64,000 nt of DNA from Mesoflavibacter zeaxanthinifaciens DSM 18436 (GCF_000422365.1 NZ_AULQ01000002.1:310001-374000), one strand, 5' to 3'. Shown: positions 35,584 to 44,820, numbered from the stretch's first letter. The notes: a model not told the origin generated them from the sequence alone. Numbers and translations are program-made.

Positions 35584-36174
35584 TTAAACATGCTTCCCAA
35601 CCTCAAAACCATGTTTACCTAAATGTTGTTTTCCGCTATCAATAGCATCATGCTCTAAGGTTGTTGCCATACTATCATTCCAACGGTTTAAATAACCAAA
35701 TAGGCTAATTACGCCAAGCATTTCTACAATTTCACCTTCATTCCAATATTTATATAGTTCAGTTTTAATAGTTTCATCAACTGCATTTGGTACTTGACTT
35801 GCGGCTAAACTAAAATCTAATGCAGCACGTTCGGCATCACTAAAAGCAGGATGCGTTTTATAATCCCAAATATTATCTAATTGTTCTTGTTCTGCACCAT
35901 AACGTTCTGCAGCTCTAATGGCATGAGCTTGACAATATCTACAACCTGTTGCGTTACTGCTAACCCAAGCAATCATTCGTTTTAAAGCAGAAGTCACTTT
36001 ACCTTCATTAGCCATAACTGCTTTATTTAAATTTATAAAAGCCTTACTTATTGCAGGTCTGTGTTGCATGGTTAAAACCGAGTTTGGGCAAAAGCCAAGT
36101 GTCTCATTAAAAAAGTCTGCAAGCGCTTTGGTTTCTAAATCGTGATCTGCGTGTAAAGGGTTTACTAAAGGCAT
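35584..36174 (-). CDS. AhpD-like carboxymuconolactone decarboxylase family protein
   Basis: The alpha-helical protein has 196 residues from ATG 36174 (an in-frame ATG at 36210 adds twelve residues of unlikely sequence). The catalytic CxxC-xxH motif GCRYCQAHAIRAAERYG is that of AhpD-like peroxidase-linked reductases. PLVNPLHADHDLETKALADFF at the N terminus is typical of the flavobacterial members. It probably handles peroxide or another oxidative product with a thiol donor. It is divergent from an OsmC gene, another peroxide-linked family, so the two may share a regulatory region. Confidence 0.85.
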   Translation of the reverse strand: MPLVNPLHADHDLETKALADFFNETLGFCPNSVLTMQHRPAISKAFINLNKAVMANEGKVTSALKRMIAWVSSNATGCRYCQAHAIRAAERYGAEQEQLDNIWDYKTHPAFSDAERAALDFSLAASQVPNAVDETIKTELYKYWNEGEIVEMLGVISLFGYLNRWNDSMATTLEHDAIDSGKQHLGKHGFEVGKHV

Positions 36175-36235
36175 GGGTTTTCTAAATTTTATAATGTATT
36201 TTTGATACATTCAATAAACAAAAAAATTCTTAAAA

Positions 36236-36655
36236 ATGACACATAAAATCACAACTAGTTGGAAAGGCGGAATGCTATTCGATTCTGATAACCCAAGTAA
36301 TCATCATGTTTTAATGGATACCGATGTAGAAGGACAGAAGCGTCAAGGTCTATCACCAAAAGCAATGATGCTTTCTTCTTTAGCAGGTTGTTCAGGCTTA
36401 GATGTTGTTTCTATTTTAGAAAAAATGAAAGTTGAGGTCGAAGATTTTAAAATGGAAGTAGAAGGTGAGCTTACCGAAGAACATCCAAAATACTATAAAA
36501 CCGTTTGGCTTACTTACCACTTTACAGGTACAGATTTAAACGAAGAAAGGATTAACAGAGCAGTACAACTATCTGTCGAAAAATATTGCGGCGTTATGGA
36601 AATGTTTAGACAATTTGCCGATGTAAAAACAGATATTAAATTTCACAGCAAATAA
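36236..36655 (+). CDS. OsmC family protein
   Basis: The protein has 139 residues with the OsmC/Ohr fold: an N-terminal beta segment (ITTSWKGGMLFDSDN) and the SSLAGCSGLDVVSILEKMK helix carrying one redox-type Cys. A second catalytic Cys, in EKYCGVMEMFR, completes the pair. Members reduce organic hydroperoxides; this is the YhfA-like subgroup rather than classical Ohr. The divergent AhpD-like neighbour supports a role in peroxide defence. recJ follows after 38 bases. Confidence 0.88.
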   Translation: MTHKITTSWKGGMLFDSDNPSNHHVLMDTDVEGQKRQGLSPKAMMLSSLAGCSGLDVVSILEKMKVEVEDFKMEVEGELTEEHPKYYKTVWLTYHFTGTDLNEERINRAVQLSVEKYCGVMEMFRQFADVKTDIKFHSK

Positions 36656-36693
36656 ACTTTTCGCTTTAAAACTTTCAACTTTTTAACTGAAAT

Positions 36694-38382
36694 ATGCGCT
36701 GGACATTAAAGCCAAAACCAAACCTAGAAATTGTCAAACAACTGCAACAATCTTTAAATGTAGATGAAGCAATTGCAACGCTTTTAGTACAACGTGGTAT
36801 AGAAACTTTTGAAGACGCGAAACACTTTTTTAGACCTAGTTTAGAGCATCTTCATAATCCATATTTAATGAAAGGTATGGACAAAGCAGTGACTAGAATT
36901 TTGCAAGCAATTAAAGACGGCGAAAATATATTGGTATATGGCGATTATGATGTAGACGGAACAACATCAGTAGCGTTAATGTCTTCCTATTTAAAGACCA
37001 AAACAGCAAATGTCGCAACTTATATTCCGGATAGATATGATGAAGGTTATGGCGTCTCTTACAAAGGAATTGATTTTGCAGACGATAATGATTTCAGTTT
37101 AATCGTTGCATTAGACTGCGGTATAAAAGCAATCGATAAAATAGACTATGCTAAAGAAAAAGGTATTGATTTTATTATTTGCGATCACCATAGACCAGGT
37201 AATCAAGTACCAAATGCTGTAGCGGTTTTAGACCCAAAACAAGAAGATTGTAATTATCCATACAAAGAACTTTGTGGTTGTGGCGTAGGTTTTAAATTAA
37301 TACAAGCTGTAGCTGAAAAGTTTAGTGAAACGTTAAATGATTTAATCCCATATTTAGACCTTGTTGCCACAGCAATTGGCGCAGATATTGTCCCGATTAC
37401 AGGCGAAAACAGAGTGTTAGCTTATTTTGGTTTACAGGTTATAAATGCGCAACCTCGTGCAGGTTTTAAAGCCATAATTAATCAGATAAAAAAGGATTCA
37501 TTAACCATTACCGACGTTGTTTTTATCATCGCACCACGTATTAATGCTGCTGGTAGAATGAAACATGGGCAATACGCTGTAGATCTTTTAACCGAAAACA
37601 ATTTACAAACAGCCTTACAATATGCTGAAGAAATAGAAGCATTTAATACCGATAGGAGAGAAGCCGACCAAAGTATAACCCAAGAAGCATTAGAGTTAAT
37701 AAAGTCTGAAAATGAAGAAAACCGTTTAACAACCGTAGTGTATCAAGACCATTGGCACAAAGGTGTGATTGGTATTGTGGCATCTCGTTTAATCGAAACC
37801 TATTACAGACCAACCTTAGTATTTACAAAAAGTGGCGATAAGTTAGCTGCTTCTGCTAGATCGGTTTCTGGATTTGATGTGTATAATGCGTTACAAGGTT
37901 GCGCCGAACATATCGAGCAATTTGGCGGACATAAATACGCAGCAGGATTAACCCTTAAAGAAGAAAACTACGAAGCGTTTAAACAAGCTTTTGAAGATGA
38001 GGTCTCTAAAACCATAGATAAAAATCTACTAACGCCAGAAATAAAAGTAGATATGCAAATTGATTTAGCTGAAATTGATGATAAATTTTGGCGAATAATC
38101 AAGCAGTTTGCACCATTTGGACCAGGAAATATGACACCAATTTTTATGACCGATAACCTAAAAGATACAGGTTATGGTAAATGTGTTGGCGAAGATAAAA
38201 CGCACTTAAGGTTTACAGCAACGCAATCAGGTAAACAATTTGTATGCATCGGTTTTAATTTAGGTGAAAAACTTAATCTTATTAAAGACAAGCAACCGTT
38301 TAGCGCTGTATATTCTGTAGACGAAAACCATTGGCAAGGTAACGTATCGCTTCAACTTAAAATTAGAGATATAAAAGGATAA
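36694..38382 (+). CDS. recJ: Single-stranded-DNA-specific exonuclease RecJ
   Basis: RecJ degrades single-stranded DNA 5' to 3' in recombination and mismatch repair. DHH-family motifs are VYGDYDVDGTTSVALM (motif I), IVALDCGIKAID (II), FIICDHHRPG (III, the DHH) and later GIVASRLIETYYRP with the DHHA1 domain GGHKYAAGLTL. A C-terminal OB-fold (about 450-560) follows. The length of 562 residues is normal. The MFS gene starts one base after the stop, so they form an operon. Confidence 0.96.
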   Translation: MRWTLKPKPNLEIVKQLQQSLNVDEAIATLLVQRGIETFEDAKHFFRPSLEHLHNPYLMKGMDKAVTRILQAIKDGENILVYGDYDVDGTTSVALMSSYLKTKTANVATYIPDRYDEGYGVSYKGIDFADDNDFSLIVALDCGIKAIDKIDYAKEKGIDFIICDHHRPGNQVPNAVAVLDPKQEDCNYPYKELCGCGVGFKLIQAVAEKFSETLNDLIPYLDLVATAIGADIVPITGENRVLAYFGLQVINAQPRAGFKAIINQIKKDSLTITDVVFIIAPRINAAGRMKHGQYAVDLLTENNLQTALQYAEEIEAFNTDRREADQSITQEALELIKSENEENRLTTVVYQDHWHKGVIGIVASRLIETYYRPTLVFTKSGDKLAASARSVSGFDVYNALQGCAEHIEQFGGHKYAAGLTLKEENYEAFKQAFEDEVSKTIDKNLLTPEIKVDMQIDLAEIDDKFWRIIKQFAPFGPGNMTPIFMTDNLKDTGYGKCVGEDKTHLRFTATQSGKQFVCIGFNLGEKLNLIKDKQPFSAVYSVDENHWQGNVSLQLKIRDIKG

Positions 38383-38383
38383 C

Positions 38384-39646
38384 ATGCAAAAAAACGATCC
38401 TTACGCGGCACTTCGTATTAAAGAATTCAACACCTTTTTATTGTTAAGATTTGCCTTAGTTTTTGGTTGGTCTATGCAATTTATTGTGATAGAATGGGAA
38501 GTGTATTCTTTAACAAAAGATCCGTTATACTTAGGTCTTATTGGACTTATGGAGATTATTCCCGCCTTTACTATGGCGCTTTTTGCAGGACATATTGTAG
38601 ACCAAAAAGAAAAACGAAACTTGCTAGCTATTTGTATTGCTGCATTTTCATTAATTAGTTTAGGCTTGTTTTTATTGACTTGGGATAAAGTGGTTGGCGA
38701 TTGGGAAACCCAAAACATTTTATACTGTATTTATGCTTTGGTGTTTTTTGGCGGATTTTTACGCTCGTTTTTTGGTCCAACCATATTTTCATTAATTGCG
38801 CTTATTGTTCCCAAAAAAATCTACCCAAATGCAGCAACTTGGAGTAGTAGTACATGGAAAGCAGCTACCGTAACCGGCGCATTATTTGCAGGATTTTCAA
38901 TAGATTGGATAGGTGTTGACAAGACACTTTGTATTGTTTTTGCACTAGTTACCTTCGCATTACTAATTACTTTCAAGATTAAAAAGAAACCTATTTTAAA
39001 CCCAAATATTGGCGAGTCTGTTGGAAAAAGTTTAAAGGTTGGTTTACAATTTGTGTTTAGTAATAAAGCCATTTTAGGCGCACTAACATTAGACATGATT
39101 GCAGTTTTATTTGGTGGTACAGTAGCACTTTTATCGGTGTTTGCGCAAGATATTTTAGAAGTTGGTTCTAAAGGATTTGGCGTGCTTAACGCATCTATTT
39201 CAGTAGGAAGTATTTTAACCATGTTTATTACTACCTATTTACCAGTTAATAAAAATGCAGGTAAAAAATTACTAATTTCAATTTTTGGTTTTGGTATTTG
39301 TATTATCGTATTTGGAGCTTCAAAATTATTTTGGTTAAGCGTGTTAGCGCTATTCTTTTCTGGAGTTACAGATGGCGTTTCTATGGTAATTAGACAAACC
39401 ATTTTGCAGTTAAAAACGCCAGATCATATGCGTGGTCGTGTTGCGTCTGTAAATAGTATGTTTGTTGGATCGTCTAACGAGCTTGGTGCTTTTGAAAGCG
39501 GTTTAGCTGCAAAAATTTTAGGTCCTTCTGTCGCTGTTATTTTTGGCGGAATAATGACTTTAGTTACTGTTGTTGCTATTGGAGCCAAAAATAAAACGCT
39601 AAGAGAATTAGATCTTACTGAAGATATTGAAGATCACAACGAGTAA
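38384..39646 (+). CDS. MFS transporter (EntS-like)
   Basis: The protein has 420 residues with about twelve membrane helices. The MFS loop 2-3 motif is AGHIVDQKEKRNLLA, and VASVNSMFVGSSNELGAFESG in the C-terminal half resembles the EntS/multidrug subgroup. It is probably an exporter of small molecules in the inner membrane, substrate unknown. It is coupled to recJ (stop and start one base apart), which is likely an expression convenience rather than a functional link. Confidence 0.88.
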   Translation: MQKNDPYAALRIKEFNTFLLLRFALVFGWSMQFIVIEWEVYSLTKDPLYLGLIGLMEIIPAFTMALFAGHIVDQKEKRNLLAICIAAFSLISLGLFLLTWDKVVGDWETQNILYCIYALVFFGGFLRSFFGPTIFSLIALIVPKKIYPNAATWSSSTWKAATVTGALFAGFSIDWIGVDKTLCIVFALVTFALLITFKIKKKPILNPNIGESVGKSLKVGLQFVFSNKAILGALTLDMIAVLFGGTVALLSVFAQDILEVGSKGFGVLNASISVGSILTMFITTYLPVNKNAGKKLLISIFGFGICIIVFGASKLFWLSVLALFFSGVTDGVSMVIRQTILQLKTPDHMRGRVASVNSMFVGSSNELGAFESGLAAKILGPSVAVIFGGIMTLVTVVAIGAKNKTLRELDLTEDIEDHNE

Positions 39647-39664
39647 TTCAATTTAAATTTCTTT

Positions 39665-39672
39665 TATATTTG
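39665..39672 (+). promoter_or_regulatory. -7 box for the peptidoglycan-binding protein gene
   Basis: TATATTTG, an exact consensus, 27 bases before the ATG at 39700. Confidence 0.55.
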
Positions 39673-39699
39673 AACTTCGCAAGCTAATCTTTTTGATTT

Positions 39700-40347
39700 A
39701 TGAAAAAACTAATCATCGCTTTAATTGTCATTATAGTATTAATTTTTGCTTACAACCAGTATAAAGAATATCAACGTTTTCATCCAGATAACTTTAATTA
39801 TAAATCAAGCGAAAATATTGATTTAGAGTATTATAATCAAGATGTAGTTTATAGTTATTTTGAAGCAGTACAAGCTTTAAATGGTTTTGCTAACATGCAA
39901 TGGAATGTAAATGAAATTAATGTAAAATCTCCAGAAGATGACGATGAATCTACAACTTTTGTAGTTAACGAATATCGAAAAAAGTTAGCAAAAGTTAAGT
40001 ATTACGAAGCTAAGTTAGAAGCCTCTAAACAATTAAAAGAAGAAGGATTAACAAACGATTTAATTAAGTTGAAACTTGAAGGGAATAGCACAAAACCTGA
40101 TAGTAGCGCTATTTTTAAATCTAAAATAAAAAGCATGTATGCAGCAAATCCTAAAGTTAGATTAGGCGAAAAAAGTGCTTTTATTTACGAAGTACAAAAG
40201 CTGTTAGTTAAAAAAGGGTTTGATTTAGAATTAGATGGCGTTTATCACACAATTACCAGAAATGCTATAATAGAATTTGAAACTAAGCATAATCTTTTTC
40301 CTGATGGTAATTTAGATGTGATGACCTTAGATGCGTTATTAGATTAG
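39700..40347 (+). CDS. Membrane-anchored protein with peptidoglycan-binding domain
   Basis: The product has 215 residues. One N-terminal membrane helix (LIIALIVIIVLIFAYN) is followed by a charged helical region and a C-terminal PG_binding_1 domain (VRLGEKSAFIYEVQKLLVKKGFD, FDLELDGVYHTITRNAIIEFE, landmarks), a small three-helix fold that binds muropeptides. It probably sits in the inner membrane facing the wall. The middle 110 residues match nothing I know. It overlaps the convergent lpxH-like gene by 4 bases. Confidence 0.8.
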   Translation: MKKLIIALIVIIVLIFAYNQYKEYQRFHPDNFNYKSSENIDLEYYNQDVVYSYFEAVQALNGFANMQWNVNEINVKSPEDDDESTTFVVNEYRKKLAKVKYYEAKLEASKQLKEEGLTNDLIKLKLEGNSTKPDSSAIFKSKIKSMYAANPKVRLGEKSAFIYEVQKLLVKKGFDLELDGVYHTITRNAIIEFETKHNLFPDGNLDVMTLDALLD

Positions 40348-41123
40348 TTTTTAAATTCTTTTAACTCCATCTTTTCACCATCAAAAACACCATAAGTATA
40401 ATATTGTATCCAATCACCAAGATTGATGTATTTAGAGTTTTGGGTCAGGTCAATATTTAAAGGCAAATGTCTGTGACCAAATACAAAATAATCTCGGTGT
40501 TTGTCTTCCAGTTTTCTTTTGCAATATTGTACCAGCCATTCATTGTCTTCGCCTAAAAACTTAGCATCATCATCACCAGAAATAAGCTTGTTTTTTACCG
40601 ATAAATAATTACCTAAACGCATTGCAAAGTCCGGATGCAACAATCTTTTAAACATCCATTTAGAAATAGGATTGGTAAATAACTTTTTCATGCGTTTATA
40701 CCCTTTATCACCAGGTCCTAATCCGTCGCCATGACCTATAAAAAAAGATGTTTTATTAAAGGTAAATTCATGTGGTTTATGGTAAACAGGTATATTTAAT
40801 TCTTCTTCAAAATAACCATTCATCCATAAATCATGATTACCAACAAAGAAGTAAATAGGTATTCCAGAATCTGTAATTTCGGCTAATTTGCCTAATGTTC
40901 TTGTAAAACCTTTTGGTACAACATTGCGGTATTCTACCCAAAAATCAAACAAATCGCCTAATAAAAAAATAGCAGCTGCATCTTGTTTTACTTGATCTAA
41001 CCAAGCCACAAATTTTTTTTCTCGTGGTAAAGATGCTGCTTTTGTTGGCGCACCAAGATGATTATCTGATGCAAAGTATATTTTTTTTCCGTTAGGTACG
41101 TGTATGTTAATAGGCTTATTCAT
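40344..41123 (-). CDS. lpxH: UDP-2,3-diacylglucosamine diphosphatase (LpxH-like metallophosphoesterase)
   Basis: LpxH hydrolyses UDP-2,3-diacylglucosamine to lipid X in lipid A synthesis. The calcineurin-like metal motifs are all there: D-x-H in FASDNHLGAP, GD in FLLGDLFDFW, GNHD in FVGNHDLW, H in FIGHGDGLG and GHxH in VFGHRHLP. ATG 41123 (259 residues) overlaps the queD stop by 8 bases; ATG 41135 is possible. It is the second gene of a queD-lpxH operon. Assignment to LpxH rather than another Bacteroidota phosphoesterase rests on overall likeness. Confidence 0.85.
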   Translation of the reverse strand: MNKPINIHVPNGKKIYFASDNHLGAPTKAASLPREKKFVAWLDQVKQDAAAIFLLGDLFDFWVEYRNVVPKGFTRTLGKLAEITDSGIPIYFFVGNHDLWMNGYFEEELNIPVYHKPHEFTFNKTSFFIGHGDGLGPGDKGYKRMKKLFTNPISKWMFKRLLHPDFAMRLGNYLSVKNKLISGDDDAKFLGEDNEWLVQYCKRKLEDKHRDYFVFGHRHLPLNIDLTQNSKYINLGDWIQYYTYGVFDGEKMELKEFKN

Positions 41124-41568
41124 TATCACTTGCATACCATTGTGCGTAACTGGTTGCAGTTTCAGAAAGTTTTAAAGAATGTAATTTGATAGTATTTGGT
41201 AATCTGTCTTTAATTTTTTTGGCAAAATCTATAACCATCATTTCGCTTGTTGGTTGATAATCTACCAGTAAAACATCATGACCTCGATCTTGAAGTTCTT
41301 TTGCTAAATCTACATGAGGTGTATTTTTATTAAACACAGTCGCATGGTCAAATACGTCTACAATTTCTTCTTTTACAATTTTTTTAAGGTCACCAAAATC
41401 TATGACCATCCCAAACTTTACATTATTGGTATCTGTAATAGGTTGTCCTATCACGGTTACGTCTAGTTTGTAGCTATGACCATGAACATTTTTACACTTA
41501 CCGTCGTAGCCATAAAGCGCATGACCAGTTTCAAAAGAGAATTGTTTTGTTATTCTGATGTTTGACAT
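41116..41568 (-). CDS. queD: 6-carboxy-5,6,7,8-tetrahydropterin synthase
   Basis: QueD makes 6-carboxytetrahydropterin from dihydroneopterin triphosphate in queuosine synthesis. Zinc histidines are in FETGHALYGYDG and CKNVHGHSY, the catalytic Cys is in GKCKNVHGH, and the partner Glu is in SETATSYAQW. The protein has 150 residues, slightly longer than E. coli QueD, as is normal in Bacteroidota. A TATCTTTG box (minus strand) at 41586-41593 gives an 18-base promoter-to-ATG distance. No other que genes are nearby. Confidence 0.93.
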   Translation of the reverse strand: MSNIRITKQFSFETGHALYGYDGKCKNVHGHSYKLDVTVIGQPITDTNNVKFGMVIDFGDLKKIVKEEIVDVFDHATVFNKNTPHVDLAKELQDRGHDVLLVDYQPTSEMMVIDFAKKIKDRLPNTIKLHSLKLSETATSYAQWYASDNE

Positions 41569-41585
41569 ACATTAATTTTATGCTA

Positions 41586-41593
41586 CAAAGATA
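41586..41593 (-). promoter_or_regulatory. -7 box for queD-lpxH
   Basis: TATCTTTG on the minus strand, an exact TAnnTTTG match. Confidence 0.55.
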
Positions 41594-41598
41594 TTGAT

Positions 41599-41632
41599 TT
41601 TGTAAAACCAATTAGTTTTTAGTTTACATTTA
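41599..41632 (+). promoter_or_regulatory. Promoter of the 2OG oxygenase gene
   Basis: TTTG at 41599-41602 and TACATTTA at 41625-41632 (TAnnTTTA), spacing 22, 26 bases before the ATG. Confidence 0.5.
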
Positions 41633-41658
41633 CGCACTTTTTTTAAAATAATTGGCTA

Positions 41659-42300
41659 ATGAGTCAGCTTTTTGAAGCTATCGATTTTGTCGAAGTCCCT
41701 TTATATGAAAGGATTATAGACGATATTACACATCAAAAATATTGTATAATTGACAATTTTTTTGATGATACTGAAGTAGATTTTTTAAGAGCATCTTTAC
41801 TAGAAAAATATGAAGATGATGCGTTTAAAAAAGCTGCTATTGGTAATAAGTTTGATGAGGTAATTGCTAAATCCATAAGAGGCGATGTAATTTTATGGAT
41901 GGATGAAGCAAGAGCTAATCCTTCTGAAAGCTTATTTTTTAATAAGATTAATCACTTGGTCAATTATTTAAATAAGACTTGTTTTATGGGTATTTTGCAT
42001 AAAGAATTTCATTATGCTATTTATCCTAAAGGTACGTTTTATAAGCGTCATTTAGATACTTTTAAAAACGACGATAGGCGTAAATTATCTTTTGTTTGTT
42101 ACCTTAATCACGAAGATTGGCAACCAGAAAATGGTGGCGAATTGGTGTTATATCTAGACGAAAACAATCCAGAAAATGATAAAATAATTTATCCTTTACC
42201 AGGACGAGTTGTTATTTTTGAAAGCCAGATTATAGAGCACGAAGTTAAGCCTGTAAACACAAAACGCTTAAGTATTACAGGTTGGCTTAAGACCCGTTAG
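41659..42300 (+). CDS. 2-oxoglutarate/Fe(II)-dependent oxygenase (prolyl 4-hydroxylase type)
   Basis: The protein has 213 residues. The double-stranded beta-helix core shows the iron triad and 2OG anchor: H-x-D in YKRHLDTFKNDDRRKLSFV, the distal His in SQIIEHEVKPV and Arg in KRLSITGWLK. It belongs to the P4Hc-like group, which hydroxylates prolyl residues in proteins such as ribosomal or elongation factors; the target here is unknown. It converges with the small membrane-protein gene at 42297 and overlaps it by 4 bases. Confidence 0.88.
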   Translation: MSQLFEAIDFVEVPLYERIIDDITHQKYCIIDNFFDDTEVDFLRASLLEKYEDDAFKKAAIGNKFDEVIAKSIRGDVILWMDEARANPSESLFFNKINHLVNYLNKTCFMGILHKEFHYAIYPKGTFYKRHLDTFKNDDRRKLSFVCYLNHEDWQPENGGELVLYLDENNPENDKIIYPLPGRVVIFESQIIEHEVKPVNTKRLSITGWLKTR

Positions 42301-42371
42301 TAGCGCCTGCGTTTATTGTAAAAATAAACGATTATAAGTACGATAGCTAGTAGTAAAAATATTCTATTCAT
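42297..42371 (-). CDS. 24-residue single-pass membrane micro-protein
   Basis: The frame runs ATG-AAT-AGA to TAA. The product is one hydrophobic helix (IFLLLAIVLIIVYFY) capped by MNR in front and the strongly basic NKRRRY behind, a perfect signal-anchor shape. It begins two bases after the stop of the 55-residue gene, so they are co-translated after the MATE gene. Function unknown. Confidence 0.55.
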   Translation of the reverse strand: MNRIFLLLAIVLIIVYFYNKRRRY

Positions 42372-42373
42372 AA

Positions 42374-42541
42374 CTAATTGTTGTTTCTGTTTTTGTTGTA
42401 TCTGTAAAGAAAGTATGCTAATAATACTAAAACAATTAGCGGTAAGAAAGAACCAATAAAGACACCAATTTCATAACTGTTATCTGGAGCATTTTTAATT
42501 TTTTCTTCAATATCAACTTGTTGTAATAAACCTATAAGCAT
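42374..42541 (-). CDS. 55-residue small membrane protein downstream of the MATE gene
   Basis: ATG 42541 to TAG 42374-42376. A polar N-terminal part (LLQQVDIEEKIKNAPDNS) precedes one membrane helix (IGSFLPLIVLVLLAYFLY) and a basic Asn-rich end. It starts 26 bases after the MATE stop on the same strand and is followed directly by another micro-protein. The coding look (clean frame, topology, tight spacing) supports a real gene of unknown function. Confidence 0.6.
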   Translation of the reverse strand: MLIGLLQQVDIEEKIKNAPDNSYEIGVFIGSFLPLIVLVLLAYFLYRYNKNRNNN

Positions 42542-42567
42542 AATCTAAAACTAATTGTGTTGTAAAG

Positions 42568-43923
42568 TTAGTTGTTTTGTGTTAGCGGTAAAAATTGTTT
42601 TCTAAAAATTATTATTAATGGTAAACCACGAGCAATAATCCAAAAGGTAAATGCAATAAAGATACCGTGCAATTTTAAGTCAAAATAATCTACAATAAAA
42701 AGTATAGGAATAAAGACTAAAAATGTTGACAGAAGTAATACATTACGTAAAGCCTTCATCTTACCTAAACCTTTAAATATTCCATCAAAAATAAAGGCTA
42801 AAGCACATAAAGGTTGCATTGCTAGAATAATCCAAAAGACGCTGTAAAACTGGATTAAAACATTACTTTCGTCTGTAAAAATTCTTCCAATAGGATAGTA
42901 TAAAATACTACCAATTATTGCAACAGTTATTCCAAGATAAATACCATACTTAATTAATTTGTTACTTAGTTTGATTAGTTGATTGTAATTTTTTTGACCA
43001 AATAATTTTCCTGATAAAATATTACCAGCGCTAGCATAACCGTCAATAATAAAAGCACCTAAAAACCATAAATTAATTGCTATAGTATAAGCTGCAATAT
43101 AATTTTTACCATAACCTGTAGCATATTTTGTAGCAAGGTAAAGCGTAATGTTTAATGCTAATGTGCGTATAAACAGATTTAAAATCATGAGGGCAAAATT
43201 TTTAATCTGCGGATTTAAAGGAAAGCTAAACCGCAAAGGAATACTTGTTTTTGTAAGCAGCAAGTATGCCGAAAATAAAGCCATAAACACTTGAGCAATT
43301 AAACTTGCATAAGCAGCACCTTTAATGTGTTGACCAGTAATTACACCATCTATTCCGTACACTAAGATGAAGTCTAAAATTACGTTTAATGCAGCTCCAG
43401 AAATAGCTATAACCATTGGGTAATACGTGTTTTGTAATCCTCTAAATGTTCCAAAAACAGCAATAACAAAAAGTGTAAACGGAAATCCTAATACGCGTAT
43501 CCTATAATACTCAACACTGTAATCTAAAATTAAGTTTTCGGCATTATATAGTTTAAAAATTGGTGCAGCTAGAGGATAGGTTATAGCAATAATAAATATA
43601 CTTAAAGATGTAATCAAAAAAATTGCTTGAGCAGGTAATTGTCTTACTTGGTCTAAAGCATTTGCACCAAGATGTTGAGAAATTATTGAAGATATAGCAC
43701 TACGTGTTTGTCCTAAAACCCAAATAAGCATAGAGATAAACGTTGTAACAATACCAATAGCAGCTAAAGATTCGGTAGCATTTAAGTCTACATTACCAAC
43801 TACAGCTGCGTCTGTAAGTGATAATATAGGCTCTGATATGCCAGCAATTAATGCAGGAATTGCTAATTTGTTGATATGCTTTAAGCTAATTTTAGTTTTC
43901 ACTTTGATAAAAATTAATGCCAA
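42568..43923 (-). CDS. MATE family efflux transporter
   Basis: The protein has 451 residues with twelve membrane helices in two halves, of the DinF/NorM-like MATE fold. Family marks are LAIPALIAGISEPILSLTDAAVVGNV in helix 1 and the matching VLGFPFTLFVIAVFGTFRGLQNTYYP region (landmarks). It exports cationic drugs or metabolites using H+ or Na+. The start is ATG 43923; an in-frame GTG at 43902 before KTKISLKHINK is a credible shorter start. Two tiny membrane proteins follow in the same operon. Confidence 0.92.
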   Translation of the reverse strand: MALIFIKVKTKISLKHINKLAIPALIAGISEPILSLTDAAVVGNVDLNATESLAAIGIVTTFISMLIWVLGQTRSAISSIISQHLGANALDQVRQLPAQAIFLITSLSIFIIAITYPLAAPIFKLYNAENLILDYSVEYYRIRVLGFPFTLFVIAVFGTFRGLQNTYYPMVIAISGAALNVILDFILVYGIDGVITGQHIKGAAYASLIAQVFMALFSAYLLLTKTSIPLRFSFPLNPQIKNFALMILNLFIRTLALNITLYLATKYATGYGKNYIAAYTIAINLWFLGAFIIDGYASAGNILSGKLFGQKNYNQLIKLSNKLIKYGIYLGITVAIIGSILYYPIGRIFTDESNVLIQFYSVFWIILAMQPLCALAFIFDGIFKGLGKMKALRNVLLLSTFLVFIPILFIVDYFDLKLHGIFIAFTFWIIARGLPLIIIFRKQFLPLTQNN

Positions 43924-43967
43924 AGGTCGTAAAACTTTATTTAAATTTAAGTGAATAAAAAATCTGT

Positions 43968-43975
43968 ACTTTTGT
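43968..43975 (+). promoter_or_regulatory. -7 box for the universal stress protein gene
   Basis: TACTTTTG, an exact TAnnTTTG match, 18 bases before the ATG. Confidence 0.55.
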
Positions 43976-43993
43976 AACCTAAACCATTTATTT

Positions 43994-44791
43994 ATGAAAT
44001 CTATTTTAGTACCTGTTGGTTCTTCAAAAAATGCACAAAGTCATTTACAATATGCGGTAGATTTTGCACAAGCTTTTGGTGCAAAATTATATGTAGTACA
44101 AATTTATAATGTCTACACAAAATCAGGTACAATGATTAAAGTAGATCATATTTTAGAAAGAGAAAGCATGGACTTTTTAAAAGGTCATATTGCTAAAGTA
44201 GATACTAAAAATGTTGAAGTTGTTATTAAGACGTTTAAAGGAAAACTAATTGATACATTAGAGTTAGTTTGTAAGTCTTTAGATATTGATTTAATCCTAT
44301 TAGAGCCTAGAACAAACTCTATTAAAGATGAAGTTTATCTAGGTAAAACATCAGGAAAAATTATTAAACAAACCAATATACCAGCTTTAATTGTTCCAGA
44401 AGGTTATAAGTATAAACCAATTATTTACATACTAATGGCTTTAAAATCTGCAACAATTAAAAAAGAAGGCGTTTTAAAACCATTACAAGATATTAAAGAA
44501 CATTATAAATCAATTGTTAATTTACTTTTAGTAAAAACCCCTTTTTATAATAATGGTGATTTTGATGTTAATGAAGAGTTGAGCAGTATGATTACTAAAA
44601 CTACAAAATCTGAAAATGCCACAACGTTTCAAGGTGTGCTAGAGCATTATAAAGATAATGATCCTGATTTGTTATGTGTGGTTAGACGTAAGCGTGGATT
44701 TTTTGCTAAACTGTGGGAGAAAAATTCGATTTTAAAGAAAGATTTTCACTCTTCAACATTACCAGTTTTAGTATTAAGCGGAATAAAATAA
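43994..44791 (+). CDS. Tandem universal stress protein
   Basis: The product has 265 residues with two UspA-like halves. The first (MKSILVPVGSSKNAQSHLQYAVDFA through ALIVPEG, about 1-140) keeps the nucleotide-binding G-rich loop LGKTSGKIIKQTNIP. The second half (about 145-265) is degenerate and ends STLPVLVLSG. Such tandem Usp proteins are common in Flavobacteriia and act in the cytoplasm under starvation or stress. It has its own promoter and terminator. Confidence 0.9.
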   Translation: MKSILVPVGSSKNAQSHLQYAVDFAQAFGAKLYVVQIYNVYTKSGTMIKVDHILERESMDFLKGHIAKVDTKNVEVVIKTFKGKLIDTLELVCKSLDIDLILLEPRTNSIKDEVYLGKTSGKIIKQTNIPALIVPEGYKYKPIIYILMALKSATIKKEGVLKPLQDIKEHYKSIVNLLLVKTPFYNNGDFDVNEELSSMITKTTKSENATTFQGVLEHYKDNDPDLLCVVRRKRGFFAKLWEKNSILKKDFHSSTLPVLVLSGIK

Positions 44792-44820
44792 TTTAAAATT
44801 TTATATAAAATTTTTATTTA

